NCBI GenBank assembly: GCA_023137175.1
Contig: JAGLPU010000007.1
Location: 1-62,831, forward strand
Length of the DNA: 62,831 nucleotides
Source: Candidatus Parcubacteria bacterium
GTDB taxonomy: Bacteria; Patescibacteriota; Minisyncoccia; Minisyncoccales; JAGLPU01
Direction of reading: 5' to 3'
Shown: in pieces, positions 23,329 to 30,846 of the stretch
How the letters are laid out: the number at the start of each line of letters is the position of its first letter
How positions within the stretch are numbered: the stretch's first letter is position 1
Translations under genes and position numbers: made by a program
Notes under the pieces: model-generated
The model's input: only the letters and a program-made list of their open reading frames with translations
Told to the model about the DNA's origin: nothing
Databases searched by the model: none

Positions 23329-24066
23329 AATACTTGGTCTTCTAAATAAAGACGCTATTGATAAAATCAAACAGATAATTATTAAATACTTGCTCAAAGT
23401 GAAGGCAAAGCGCCAACCCGGATTTCCTTTTTTCAAAATTTGAAAATCAGTGATGAAAATTGTTTCGCAGGAATAATTTCCTTGGTCTGTTCTACTAATA
23501 CTTGTCCCACGGCTAAAGCCGTCGCTCTTGGAATAACTTGCCAAATATCCTTTAAGGTAAATTTGGTCGCCTTTTTCAGCCGCCAACACTGTTTTTTTTA
23601 TAGTTTGATCACTAACTAAGAGATGGTTGTTTGATAAACTGTCATGCCTGAATTTCAACCATTCTTCACGGGTATCGCTTCTGAAATAACAGGTCCAACT
23701 GCCGCTGCTGAATTTCATTTTCTGATAAACTTCGCTGTTAATGTTTTCTCCCCAAACAACGCAAATATCCTTTATATTTATCAAATCTCCCCATTTTCTA
23801 TGATAATAATCCCACCAAGAGTCGCTGTGGTGTTGAGAAACAATCAGGCCGCTAAGTTCGTAGTCGTAAAGCGGAGTGATAGTATAGACAATTCCATTCT
23901 GAGCCACTTCAAAAGGGGATTGGGATATTTCTTTTTGTATGGGCTCTTGGAATAATCGGGGAACAATTTCATTTTTATCCGGCAAATTGTCTTTTTGAAA
24001 AAGGGAGAAACCAAAAACAATAAGGCTGATAAAAAAGATAAATTTGATTATGTTTTTTTTAACCAT
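23314..24066 (-). CDS. Membrane protein with two terminal helices, function unknown
   Basis: A 250-residue protein with an N-terminal hydrophobic segment (about residues 7-22), an exposed domain of about 190 residues and a second transmembrane helix near the C-terminus (about 222-240), ending in a basic tail. Conserved-looking features are TPLYDYELSGLIVSQHH, SWWDYYHRKWGDLINIKDICVVWGEN, SSGSWTCYFR and three cysteines. Proteins with this sequence pattern occur in several unrelated bacteria as conserved hypotheticals. The stop is inside a terminator shared with the convergent gene. Function unknown; outward-facing domain inferred. Confidence 0.75.
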   Translation of the reverse strand: MVKKNIIKFIFFISLIVFGFSLFQKDNLPDKNEIVPRLFQEPIQKEISQSPFEVAQNGIVYTITPLYDYELSGLIVSQHHSDSWWDYYHRKWGDLINIKDICVVWGENINSEVYQKMKFSSGSWTCYFRSDTREEWLKFRHDSLSNNHLLVSDQTIKKTVLAAEKGDQIYLKGYLASYSKSDGFSRGTSISRTDQGNYSCETIFITDFQILKKGNPGWRFAFTLSKYLIIICLILSIASLFRRPSIKKQP

Positions 24067-24087
24067 AATTTATTATACTATATTGGA

Positions 24088-24115
24088 TTGAAAATTTCTA
24101 AAAATCTGCTATGCT
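24088..24115 (+). promoter_or_regulatory. Promoter of the gene at 24152
   Basis: TTGAAA (24088-24093), 16 nt, TATGCT (24110-24115) with TGC before it. Confidence 0.6.
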
Positions 24116-24151
24116 TGGCGTTAGTACGTTATTATATGGGGGTTGTGCAAT

Positions 24152-24505
24152 ATGAAAAAAGATATAGAAGTGCGTGGATATAAAGAGATGACAAGTAAAA
24201 AAGACATTCTCAAGGATGTTGAAGAGAATGGAGGAGTAGGAATCAGTTATTCAGGAATAGAACATTGTTCCTTGAAATATTTTGTCGTTGTGACCAGTAA
24301 TAAAAAAGCAGTTATGGCGATAGAAAAAATAAAAGGAGAAGTTCAACATTTGTATTTGCCCTCTGGAATATGTGAATTCACTATTCTAAGGAGCGATGTA
24401 GAAAAACTGATTTCTGAAATAAAGCAGAGATTAGAAGAGGAATTTACTGTTAAGATTATTTCCAAGGAAAAAATTTCTCTAAAAACACCTCGAGCAAAGC
24501 TATAG
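24152..24505 (+). CDS. Hypothetical protein, 117 aa
   Basis: A soluble 117-residue protein, alternating strand and helix composition (YFVVVTSNKKAVMAIEKIKG, EFTILRSDVEKLISEIKQRL, FTVKIISKEKISL). No domain is recognised; the short ferredoxin-like (beta-alpha-beta) pattern is only an impression. Start ATG 24152 follows a G5 SD-like run (24137-24142); the longer frame from TTG 24143 begins after it and is less likely. Single-gene unit with promoter and a near-perfect palindromic terminator that contains the stop codon. Confidence 0.6.
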   Translation: MKKDIEVRGYKEMTSKKDILKDVEENGGVGISYSGIEHCSLKYFVVVTSNKKAVMAIEKIKGEVQHLYLPSGICEFTILRSDVEKLISEIKQRLEEEFTVKIISKEKISLKTPRAKL

Positions 24506-24518
24506 CTTTGCTTTTTTA
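24493..24518 (+). terminator. Terminator overlapping the stop of the 117-aa gene
   Basis: Perfect palindrome AGCAAAGCTA / TAGCTTTGCT (24493-24512) followed by T6. Confidence 0.92.
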
Positions 24519-24533
24519 TTTTAATAACTATTA

Positions 24534-24542
24534 TGCTAAAAT
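24534..24542 (+). promoter_or_regulatory. Extended -10 element, 10 nt before ATG 24553
   Basis: TGC TAAAAT; no -35 seen. Confidence 0.55.
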
Positions 24543-24552
24543 AACAGAAATT

Positions 24553-25839
24553 ATGAAATTTACTCAATGCCAGCTGGTAATCTATTTGCCGCTATTAATT
24601 CTTAGCGCCGTCACAACTCTTTTTATTTTTCGTTTGGAATTTTTTACAGCGGTTGAAGTTAAACCTGAAGTTTCGGAGATAATGGCAAAACTTAGTTCCT
24701 TAGAAAATGAATCTGTTGTTTTAAGCTCGGAAAAAATCGAAGCTGAATCTATCGTGTCAGACCATGGCACTGCTTGCCAACCAATCTTGGCTAATCCACC
24801 GGAGATAATAAAGGCTGTTTATCTCACTAGCTGGTCAGCCAGCACCGAAAGCCGTATTGATTATTTGATTAATTTGGTTAAAACCACGGAAATTAATGCC
24901 GTGGTCATTGATATTAAAGATTATTCAGGCAGAGTGTTTTACAGTATGGATGTGCCGGATGTGAAGAAATATGGGGCTGAGACAATAAGGATTAAAGATA
25001 TTGATTTGCTTATCCGAAAACTTCATCGGGAAGGCATTTATGTGATTGCCAGAGTTACTGTTTTTCAAGATCCAATCTTAGCATTATTTCGGCCGGATCT
25101 GGCGGTTCACAGTAAGAGCAAATTATCTCTTCCTACTTCGACTGATTTCTCGCTTGCTGATCTAGAAAGGAATTCCTTGTGGCTGGACAATAAAGAGTTG
25201 GCATGGATTGACCCGGCCGCAAAAGAAGCTTGGGATTATAATATTGCTATTGCCAAAGACGCTGTTTGCCACGGTTTTGACGAAATAAACTTTGACTATA
25301 TCCGTTTTCCTTCTGACGGCGATCTAAATGATATGCTTTTTTTTGTTTGGGATGAAGAGACTCCCAAGAGTATTGTTATGAGAGAATTTTTCAGTTATTT
25401 GCGGCAAGAGCTGGCAGACACAAAAATATCGGCTGATCTTTTTGGCTTGACCACGGTTTATAACACTGACATTGGCATCGGACAAATCATTGAAGATTCC
25501 TTTGCTTATTTTGATTATGTTTGCCCAATGGTCTATCCTTCCCATTATGCTGACGGGTTTTTAGGTTATCAAAATCCGGCTGAACATCCTTATGAAATAA
25601 TAAAAGATTCAATGGATGCTGCTTTTGAGAGGCTAATGTCTTTCAGACAGACAGCCACTTTCACTCAAAGCCAATTGCGTCCATGGCTTCAGGATTTTAA
25701 TTTAGGGGCTGAATATGACTCTGAAATGGTAAGGTTGGAAATTAAAGCGGTGATTGATGCATTGCAAGATGACTATAGCGGCTTTATGCTCTGGAGCCCT
25801 CACAACATTTACACAAAGGGTGCTTTAGAAGAAAATTAG
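24553..25839 (+). CDS. Membrane-anchored putative glycoside hydrolase (DUF4015-like)
   Basis: A 428-residue protein with an N-terminal transmembrane anchor (about residues 8-27) and a TIM-barrel domain of the putative glycosyl hydrolase family DUF4015. Family blocks are VYLTSWSASTESRIDYLI (first strand and helix), NAVVIDIKDYSGRV, GIYVIARVTVFQDP, WIDPAAKEAWDYNIAIAKDA, GFDEINFDYIRFPSDG, ISADLFGL and FDYVCPMVYPSHYADG. Several Asp and Glu in the barrel are candidates for catalysis. It probably acts outside the cell on wall or capsule carbohydrate. The longer frame starting at 24508 overlaps the terminator and -10, so ATG 24553 is used. Confidence 0.85.
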   Translation: MKFTQCQLVIYLPLLILSAVTTLFIFRLEFFTAVEVKPEVSEIMAKLSSLENESVVLSSEKIEAESIVSDHGTACQPILANPPEIIKAVYLTSWSASTESRIDYLINLVKTTEINAVVIDIKDYSGRVFYSMDVPDVKKYGAETIRIKDIDLLIRKLHREGIYVIARVTVFQDPILALFRPDLAVHSKSKLSLPTSTDFSLADLERNSLWLDNKELAWIDPAAKEAWDYNIAIAKDAVCHGFDEINFDYIRFPSDGDLNDMLFFVWDEETPKSIVMREFFSYLRQELADTKISADLFGLTTVYNTDIGIGQIIEDSFAYFDYVCPMVYPSHYADGFLGYQNPAEHPYEIIKDSMDAAFERLMSFRQTATFTQSQLRPWLQDFNLGAEYDSEMVRLEIKAVIDALQDDYSGFMLWSPHNIYTKGALEEN

Positions 25840-25886
25840 ACAGCAGCTTTTTTCTAAGATATAATAAGACATTATTAATTTATTTC

Positions 25887-25915
25887 GGACAACGCGAAGC
25901 GTTCAGGCGAACGAA
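25887..25915 (+). other. Mutually exclusive short hairpins in the leader of the coiled-coil gene
   Basis: AACGC-GAA-GCGTT (25891-25903) competes with CGTTC-AGGC-GAACG (25900-25913). They follow a TATAAT at 25860-25865 and precede the ATG at 25936. Confidence 0.4.
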
Positions 25916-25935
25916 TAAGCGCAGTTCTCAATATC

Positions 25936-26289
25936 ATGGCTCAAGTTCAGGAGATTTATGACCGCATTAAAAACACTAAAAAGGAACAGCAGAAAATTAT
26001 GGAGGTTTACCGCGATTCCTTGGCTAATTCATATAAGCACCAGAATGTTGTTGAAGATTTAAAAGCTTTGAAAGAGAAAAAGAAACAGATCGAAGGAAGC
26101 ATTCAGGAAGATCTTAAGACTGAATTTGTTAAGCTGGACAAGCTCAAAAAAAGCGTTGAAGAAGACACTCAATTATTAAGCGACACCGCTTTAACTGATT
26201 TAATAAAAGGAAAAGAAGTGGAGATATTTGATGAAAACGAAAACCAGTATGTTCCGATCTTCAGCGTAAAGTTTAAAAAAGCGGAGTAG
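25936..26289 (+). CDS. Coiled-coil hypothetical protein, 117 aa
   Basis: A 117-residue soluble protein that is almost all helical, with heptad-like hydrophobic spacing over about residues 5-85 and a charged composition (many K, E, Q), then a short C-terminal segment EVEIFDENENQYVPIFSVKF of beta character. Typical of small cytoplasmic CPR coiled-coil proteins; no family assigned. A TATAAT lies at 25860 and a hairpin-bearing leader of about 60 nt precedes the ATG. It is followed by the CYTH gene, which has its own promoter element. Confidence 0.65.
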   Translation: MAQVQEIYDRIKNTKKEQQKIMEVYRDSLANSYKHQNVVEDLKALKEKKKQIEGSIQEDLKTEFVKLDKLKKSVEEDTQLLSDTALTDLIKGKEVEIFDENENQYVPIFSVKFKKAE

Positions 26290-26313
26290 CTAATCGCCTT
26301 ATCAACGATTTTT

Positions 26314-26322
26314 TGATAAGAT
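26314..26322 (+). promoter_or_regulatory. Extended -10 element, 6 nt before ATG 26329
   Basis: TGA TAAGAT; the predicted transcription start coincides with the ATG. CTTATCA / TTGATAAG upstream forms an inverted repeat that contains this element. Confidence 0.55.
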
Positions 26323-26328
26323 AAAACC

Positions 26329-26916
26329 ATGGAAGAAATAGAAGTGAAATTTTTAAATATTAATCCTGATGAAATTGAAGAAAGATTAAAAGGATTGGGC
26401 GGGAAAAAAGTTTTCAGTAAACTATACCGCAGAAGGGTATTTGATTACCCGGATCTAAGACTGAATAATGCCGGAGCGTGGATCAGGCTAAGAGATGAGG
26501 GAGAGAAAACAATATTGGCTTTCAAACAGAGAATAGGGGTAAAAACTAATGATGGGGTTACTAACGACGAAACTATGGAGGAAATAGAGGTGGAAGTTAG
26601 CGACTTTGACAAAACCGCCGAATTTTTAACTAAAATTGGGCTGATGGAAAAGTTTTATCAGGAAAATAAAAGGATTAGATACCAATTGAATGATGTTGAG
26701 TTTGATATAGATTTTTGGCCCCAGCTGGAACCATACCTGGAGATTGAAGCCTGTTCATGGGAAAGCGTTGACAAAGCTATTAAATTGCTTAATCTTAATT
26801 CAGAAGATAAAAAAATATTTTCAACTCAGCAGATTTATCAGCTCAAAGGAATTGATGAAAATAACTATCAGGAAATCACCTTTGAAAAGATGGTTAAAAG
26901 GTCGGTAAGATTATAA
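26329..26916 (+). CDS. CYTH domain protein (class IV adenylate cyclase / triphosphatase-like)
   Basis: A 195-residue CYTH protein. The EXEXK motif is EIEVKF (residues 3-8), then the tunnel-fold features RRRVFDYPD (basic, substrate phosphate contacts), WIRLRDEG, TILAFKQR, EIEVEVSDF, RIRYQLNDVEFDID (basic and acidic strands) and EPYLEIEA with the metal-binding acids. CYTH enzymes act on triphosphorylated substrates (ATP, thiamine triphosphate, inorganic tripolyphosphate), so cyclase activity cannot be claimed; triphosphatase activity is equally likely. It is followed 17 nt later by the prohibitin-like gene. Confidence 0.88.
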   Translation: MEEIEVKFLNINPDEIEERLKGLGGKKVFSKLYRRRVFDYPDLRLNNAGAWIRLRDEGEKTILAFKQRIGVKTNDGVTNDETMEEIEVEVSDFDKTAEFLTKIGLMEKFYQENKRIRYQLNDVEFDIDFWPQLEPYLEIEACSWESVDKAIKLLNLNSEDKKIFSTQQIYQLKGIDENNYQEITFEKMVKRSVRL

Positions 26917-26933
26917 AATAAAACAACAAAATT

Positions 26934-27737
26934 ATGAACCATATAGATGGAAAAATAAAAGAAATCAATCCTGGAAAGATTATAACTATTATAGTTTTTT
27001 TCTGGCTTGCAGTTGTTGTTATCTTTGGAGCCTTTGGAACGGTTGGAGCCGGCGAACGGGGAGTGCTTTTGCAATTCGGAGCCGTGCAGGATAAAGTTTT
27101 TGACGAAGGACTATATATTAAAATACCTATTATACAAAAAGTGCTAAAAATGGATGTCAAAATCCAAAAAGACGAAGTTCCTGCCAGCGCTTCTTCCAAA
27201 GATTTACAGATAGTAACTTCCCGCATCGCTTTAAACTATCATCTTGACCCTCAATCGGTTAACAAGGTTTGGCAAGATGTTGGGAAGAACTATAACGCCC
27301 GCATTATCGCTCCATCCATCCAGGAGTCGGTAAAAGCGATTACGGCCAAATATACAGCCGAAGAGCTTATAACCAAGAGAGAAGAAGTAAAAGATCAGAT
27401 TAAAGCCAACCTTGCGGAAAGGCTGATAACCAGTTCAATTATAGTTGACGAGTTCAATATTATTGATTTTTCTTTTTCTTCAGCTTTTAACGATGCCATT
27501 GAAGCGAAAGTGACCGCTGAACAGTTGAAACTAAAAGCTGAGAGGGATTTGGAAAGGATTAAAATTGAAGCCGATCAAAAGGTGGCTGAAGCCGAGGGTA
27601 AAGCTAAAGCTATTCAAATTGAAGCCGAAGCTTTGCGCGCTAACGCTCAAATAGTGGAGCTTCGTTGGATAGAAAAATGGAACGGCGAGGTTCCTCAGTA
27701 CTGGGGACAAGCCAGCCCTTTTATCGGATTGAAATAG
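26934..27737 (+). CDS. SPFH/band 7 (prohibitin-like) membrane protein
   Basis: A 267-residue SPFH protein. A single N-terminal transmembrane helix (about residues 16-37) is followed by the SPFH domain: VGAGERGVLLQFGAV, GLYIKIPIIQKV, DVKIQKDEVPASASSKDLQIV, and the flotillin-like C-terminal helix with long charged coiled coil (about 185-235, AEADQKVAEAEGKAKAIQIEAEA). Prohibitins form large ring assemblies that organise membrane proteins and protease complexes; the expected partner FtsH is not in this window. It is probably co-transcribed with the CYTH gene and ends in a strong terminator. Confidence 0.93.
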   Translation: MNHIDGKIKEINPGKIITIIVFFWLAVVVIFGAFGTVGAGERGVLLQFGAVQDKVFDEGLYIKIPIIQKVLKMDVKIQKDEVPASASSKDLQIVTSRIALNYHLDPQSVNKVWQDVGKNYNARIIAPSIQESVKAITAKYTAEELITKREEVKDQIKANLAERLITSSIIVDEFNIIDFSFSSAFNDAIEAKVTAEQLKLKAERDLERIKIEADQKVAEAEGKAKAIQIEAEALRANAQIVELRWIEKWNGEVPQYWGQASPFIGLK

Positions 27738-27747
27738 CAATACAACA

Positions 27748-27785
27748 AAAAAACCGCTATTCGCTTTCAGAGACAGCGGTTTTTT
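27748..27785 (+). terminator. Terminator of the prohibitin-like gene
   Basis: AAAAAACCGCT / AGCGGTTTTTT with a 17-nt loop. Confidence 0.92.
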
Positions 27786-27793
27786 GTTAGAAT
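27785..27793 (+). promoter_or_regulatory. Extended -10 element, 6 nt before ATG 27800
   Basis: TGT TAGAAT directly after the preceding T run; predicted leaderless start. Confidence 0.55.
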
Positions 27794-27799
27794 AATACA

Positions 27800-28636
27800 A
27801 TGATTGATATTATAAATTCCAAAGGAGAAAAAGAATTGTTTTCTTTTAGAAAAGTATCCCGTTCAGCAAGACGGGCCGGCGCTGACGCCAGAACCGCCAA
27901 AAAGATTGCCGAGATTATCAAAAGTGAAGTTTTTTCAGGAATGAAAACGATTGATATTTTTAAAAGAGTAAGAGAACTCTTGGAAGAGAAGAATTTTCAA
28001 CTGGCCATAAGATTTTCACTTAAAGAAGCAATGAAGAAGCTGGGGCCGGACGGTTTTAATTTTGAAAAATATATTGGCAGAGTTTTAGAAAACGGAGGAT
28101 TTAAAGTTGAAATTAATCAGTATCTTCCCGGGGGTTGTATTGAGGGTTATGAAATAGATTTTATAGCTTCTAAGGATAACCTAATATATGTCGGAGAATG
28201 CAAGTATCGTAATCGTGCAGGAGAAAGAATTGACACTAAAGAGTTGTTGGCAAATCATGCTCGTTTTTTGGATATTTTAAGCGGCCCTTATTTTAAAAAA
28301 GAAAAGAAGAAAGAGATAAAAACAATAATGGTGACGAACACTAAATTTACTGCCCGGGCGAAAAGATATGCCCGCTGTAAGGGCGTTGAGCTCTTCGGCT
28401 GGCGCCATCCTTTTAATGAAGGTTTAGAGCACCTTATAGAAAAAGAAAAGCTTTATCCCATTACCATTCTTCCTTCTTTAAAAAAACATCTCAAGGAGCT
28501 TTTTATCTCTCAGCAGATTATGCTGGCTCAAGATATTTTAGAACTTAATGTTCCAGCGTTTGTTGAAAAAAACAATATATCAGCAGGCGCTCTTGAGCCT
28601 TTAATTAAAGAAGCAAATATTTTGTTGAAAGTTTGA
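27800..28636 (+). CDS. ATP-cone / PD-(D/E)XK nuclease fusion protein
   Basis: A 278-residue two-domain protein. Residues about 1-85 look like an ATP-cone, the nucleotide-sensing domain of NrdR and class I/III ribonucleotide reductases (SKGEKELFSFRKVSRSARRA, RTAKKIAEIIKSEV, REL and LAIRFSLKEAMKKLGPDGFNF). Residues about 86-200 are a Mrr-like restriction endonuclease fold with Asp120 (YEIDFIAS) and Glu133-x-Lys135 (GECKYRNRA), and ELLANHARFLDI as the following helix. The C-terminal about 80 residues are helical. The fusion suggests nucleotide-gated DNA cleavage. It has a likely leaderless start; the purB promoter overlaps its stop. No methylase is present. Confidence 0.8.
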   Translation: MIDIINSKGEKELFSFRKVSRSARRAGADARTAKKIAEIIKSEVFSGMKTIDIFKRVRELLEEKNFQLAIRFSLKEAMKKLGPDGFNFEKYIGRVLENGGFKVEINQYLPGGCIEGYEIDFIASKDNLIYVGECKYRNRAGERIDTKELLANHARFLDILSGPYFKKEKKKEIKTIMVTNTKFTARAKRYARCKGVELFGWRHPFNEGLEHLIEKEKLYPITILPSLKKHLKELFISQQIMLAQDILELNVPAFVEKNNISAGALEPLIKEANILLKV

Positions 28637-28660
28637 CAAAATAGAGAAAATAAGTATTAT
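28633..28660 (+). promoter_or_regulatory. Promoter of purB
   Basis: TTGACA (28633-28638, includes the stop TGA of the upstream gene), 16 nt, TATTAT (28655-28660). Confidence 0.7.
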
Positions 28661-28681
28661 AATGAGCAAGTACGATGAAGT

Positions 28682-28698
28682 CTATCTTAACAAGATAG
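28682..28698 (+). promoter_or_regulatory. Hairpin in the purB leader
   Basis: CTATCTT (28682-28688), AAC, AAGATAG (28692-28698), followed by a U-poor stretch, so it is not a terminator; the SD GGAGGT starts at 28726. Confidence 0.45.
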
Positions 28699-28737
28699 GC
28701 TAAGTTCTTTAAAAAAAAGACCTACGGAGGTAATAAA

Positions 28738-30129
28738 ATGACAAACGAAAAAGATGGAGTAAAAACAAGGGATATATACAAAAGCATGTCTTCCATAGAT
28801 TACCGTTACTGGGATCCAGAAGTTGCTCGTTTTCTGTCTGAAGAAGCCTTTACTACATATAAGTTAAAGGTGGAAGAAGCTCTAGTGAGAGTTCTATACG
28901 AAAGAGAAATATGCAGCTGGCAAGTTTTTTTAGAAGTGAAAAAAGCCTGTGAATTGGTAACCACGAAAGAGGTTTACGAAGAGGAGGATCGTATTCACCA
29001 CGATATCCGCGCTTTAGTCAACTGCATTTGCAAGAGGGTAAGCGATGAAGCAAAACGATTTGTTCATATGACAGCCACTTCTTTTGATATCTCTGACAGC
29101 GCTAACGCTGCTCGCCTCAAAGACGTGGTAGAAAAGGTGGTAATCCCGAATCTTATTAAGCTTGAGAAGGTATTGGTTGAGATCAGCCTAAGAGAAGCTG
29201 GGACGGTTCAAATTGGCCGTACTCATGGGCAGCACGCAGAACCAATCACTTTTGGTTTTGCCATAGCTGAGTACGTGAATCGCCTTGGTGACTGCATTGA
29301 GTCTCTTAAGGTTTTAGCGGAGAAGCTTCCAGGAAAATTTTCCGGCGCAGTGGGAGCCTATAACGCTTCATTCTTGTTCTTTGACGATCCGGAAAGCTTT
29401 GAAGAAGAAGTATTGCATGAACTCGGGCTTAAACCAGCGAGGCATTCAACCCAGATCGTTCCGCCGGAGCCGATGACGAGATTGTTCAACGAAATAACCA
29501 TTGTTGGCAGCGTCTTGGCTAATTTGAGCGATGATATGCGCAACCTGCAAAGGTCAGAGATCGAAGAAGTGGGAGAGGCATTTGAAACAGGGCAGGTCGG
29601 TTCATCAACCATGCCCCATAAAAGGAATCCGATAAACTTTGAAAATGTGAAAGGCATCTGGAAGATACTCCTGGGCCATTTGAGTGTGGTGCATTTGAAC
29701 CAAATCAGCGAACACCAGAGAGATCTCACAAATTCGGTATCAGCTCGGACTTATGGAGAATCTATTGGCTATTTAGTTTCGGCAATAAAACGGCTGACTA
29801 GGACGATGAGCAAATTGCAGGTTGATCAGAAAAATATGAAAAGAAATCTCGAGACTAAAGGAAAACTAAGCATTGCTGAACCGTTGTATATCATTTTGGC
29901 GGCAAACAAACATCCGGCCGCTCATGAAAAGGTTCGCCAACTGACCCTTCAAGTCGAGAGAGAAAAGAGATCCCTAATAGAGATTGCCCGGGAAGACCTG
30001 GAACTGAAGCCATACTTTAAGAGTATGACTAAAGAGCAAAAAGAGATCCTTTCAGGCTCTCGGCAATATACTGGTATTGCTTCAAAAAAAGCAAAAAAGG
30101 TAGCCAGATATTGGCAGCGCTGGGAATAG
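28738..30129 (+). CDS. purB: Adenylosuccinate lyase
   Basis: A 463-residue fumarase/aspartase-superfamily lyase that cleaves SAICAR and adenylosuccinate in purine synthesis. The superfamily signature is GSSTMPHKRNPINFE (about residues 284-298), with TATSFDISDSANA (about 109-121) and GRTHGQHAEPITFG (about 160-173) giving substrate contacts. ARTYGESIGY belongs to the C-terminal helix domain. No other purine gene is in the window, so it may serve salvage via adenylosuccinate. It has its own promoter, a leader hairpin and a strong SD (GGAGGT, 7 nt from ATG), unlike most housekeeping genes here. Confidence 0.95.
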   Translation: MTNEKDGVKTRDIYKSMSSIDYRYWDPEVARFLSEEAFTTYKLKVEEALVRVLYEREICSWQVFLEVKKACELVTTKEVYEEEDRIHHDIRALVNCICKRVSDEAKRFVHMTATSFDISDSANAARLKDVVEKVVIPNLIKLEKVLVEISLREAGTVQIGRTHGQHAEPITFGFAIAEYVNRLGDCIESLKVLAEKLPGKFSGAVGAYNASFLFFDDPESFEEEVLHELGLKPARHSTQIVPPEPMTRLFNEITIVGSVLANLSDDMRNLQRSEIEEVGEAFETGQVGSSTMPHKRNPINFENVKGIWKILLGHLSVVHLNQISEHQRDLTNSVSARTYGESIGYLVSAIKRLTRTMSKLQVDQKNMKRNLETKGKLSIAEPLYIILAANKHPAAHEKVRQLTLQVEREKRSLIEIAREDLELKPYFKSMTKEQKEILSGSRQYTGIASKKAKKVARYWQRWE

Positions 30130-30160
30130 AAATTCCAGGGTAGATGTAGTAATGAATTTT

Positions 30161-30193
30161 GCCGGTTCTAAATTTAGAACCGGCTATTTTTTT
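30161..30193 (+). terminator. Terminator of purB
   Basis: GCCGGTTCTA (30161-30170) / TAGAACCGGC (30175-30184), then TATTTTTTT. Confidence 0.95.
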
Positions 30194-30202
30194 GCAAAAA
30201 AA

Positions 30203-30226
30203 AGAAAAGGACAATAATGTCCTTTA
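30203..30226 (-). terminator. Terminator of the reverse-strand hypothetical gene
   Basis: AAAGGACA (30206-30213) / TGTCCTTT (30218-30225); on the reverse strand it is followed by TCTTTTTTTT. The stop codon TAA (30226-30224) is in the stem. Confidence 0.88.
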
Positions 30227-30775
30227 TATTTGCCAATTTGACAAGACTGCTTGGCATTTTTTGAAGCGGTTTAGGCTAATCCTTTCAGTTATTGGATTTT
30301 CCAGTTGAGCAGATTTTTCAATATTATATTTGCCGCCTTCAAAATTTTCCAGCTGGAAATACAGTTTAGGTAAATATACTGCCAAAGCTATAAACAAGAT
30401 GCAGGCTTGTTCAAAGTTGTCTATATTATGGCAAGTATAACCGTATTCTCCGCTAGGCGGAACATAAAGATTGCAGCCATTTACTCCGTTGGTTTCAAAA
30501 GAAGCCCCGTGCGGTTTCCAGCGAACTTCCAGAAACGATTGTCGCTGAAAGCTATAAGAAGAAAAAATGTTTTTAATTTCTTCTATTATGTTGTCTCTAA
30601 AGTTGGGATTACCTAAAATGCGGGCGATCCATTTTTTATGTTCTGCTTCCGGCAGTCTGGCTTTTATATAATAACCTCCATTTGGACAGAATATTATTTT
30701 AGGAAGGTACTCGTCAAACCTATTCCATATAGAATTAACTATTCCTCTTGATACTGGATTATCTATTACGCTCAT
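30224..30775 (-). CDS. Hypothetical protein, 183 aa
   Basis: A 183-residue soluble protein starting MSVIDNPVSRG. It contains YLPKIIFCPNGGYYIKARLP, a helix LFIALAVYLPKLYFQLENF (about residues 126-144) that is hydrophobic enough to be amphipathic rather than membrane, and four cysteines. The SD AGAGGTG (30788-30782 on the reverse strand) lies 6 nt before ATG 30775; a GTG at 30784 would start inside the SD. Single gene with terminator; its -35/-10 is not clear. No family recognised. Confidence 0.6.
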   Translation of the reverse strand: MSVIDNPVSRGIVNSIWNRFDEYLPKIIFCPNGGYYIKARLPEAEHKKWIARILGNPNFRDNIIEEIKNIFSSYSFQRQSFLEVRWKPHGASFETNGVNGCNLYVPPSGEYGYTCHNIDNFEQACILFIALAVYLPKLYFQLENFEGGKYNIEKSAQLENPITERISLNRFKKCQAVLSNWQI

Positions 30776-30831
30776 TGGCTTCACCTCTTTTTAAGACTAG
30801 GTTCTGTCAACTTGTTTTTAAGAGGGAAAAA

Positions 30832-30840
30832 TGATACTTT
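30832..30840 (+). promoter_or_regulatory. Extended -10 element, 6 nt before ATG 30847
   Basis: TGA TACTTT; the intervening six bases happen to read TATAAT, which is too close to the ATG to be the -10 box. Confidence 0.5.
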
Positions 30841-30846
30841 TATAAT

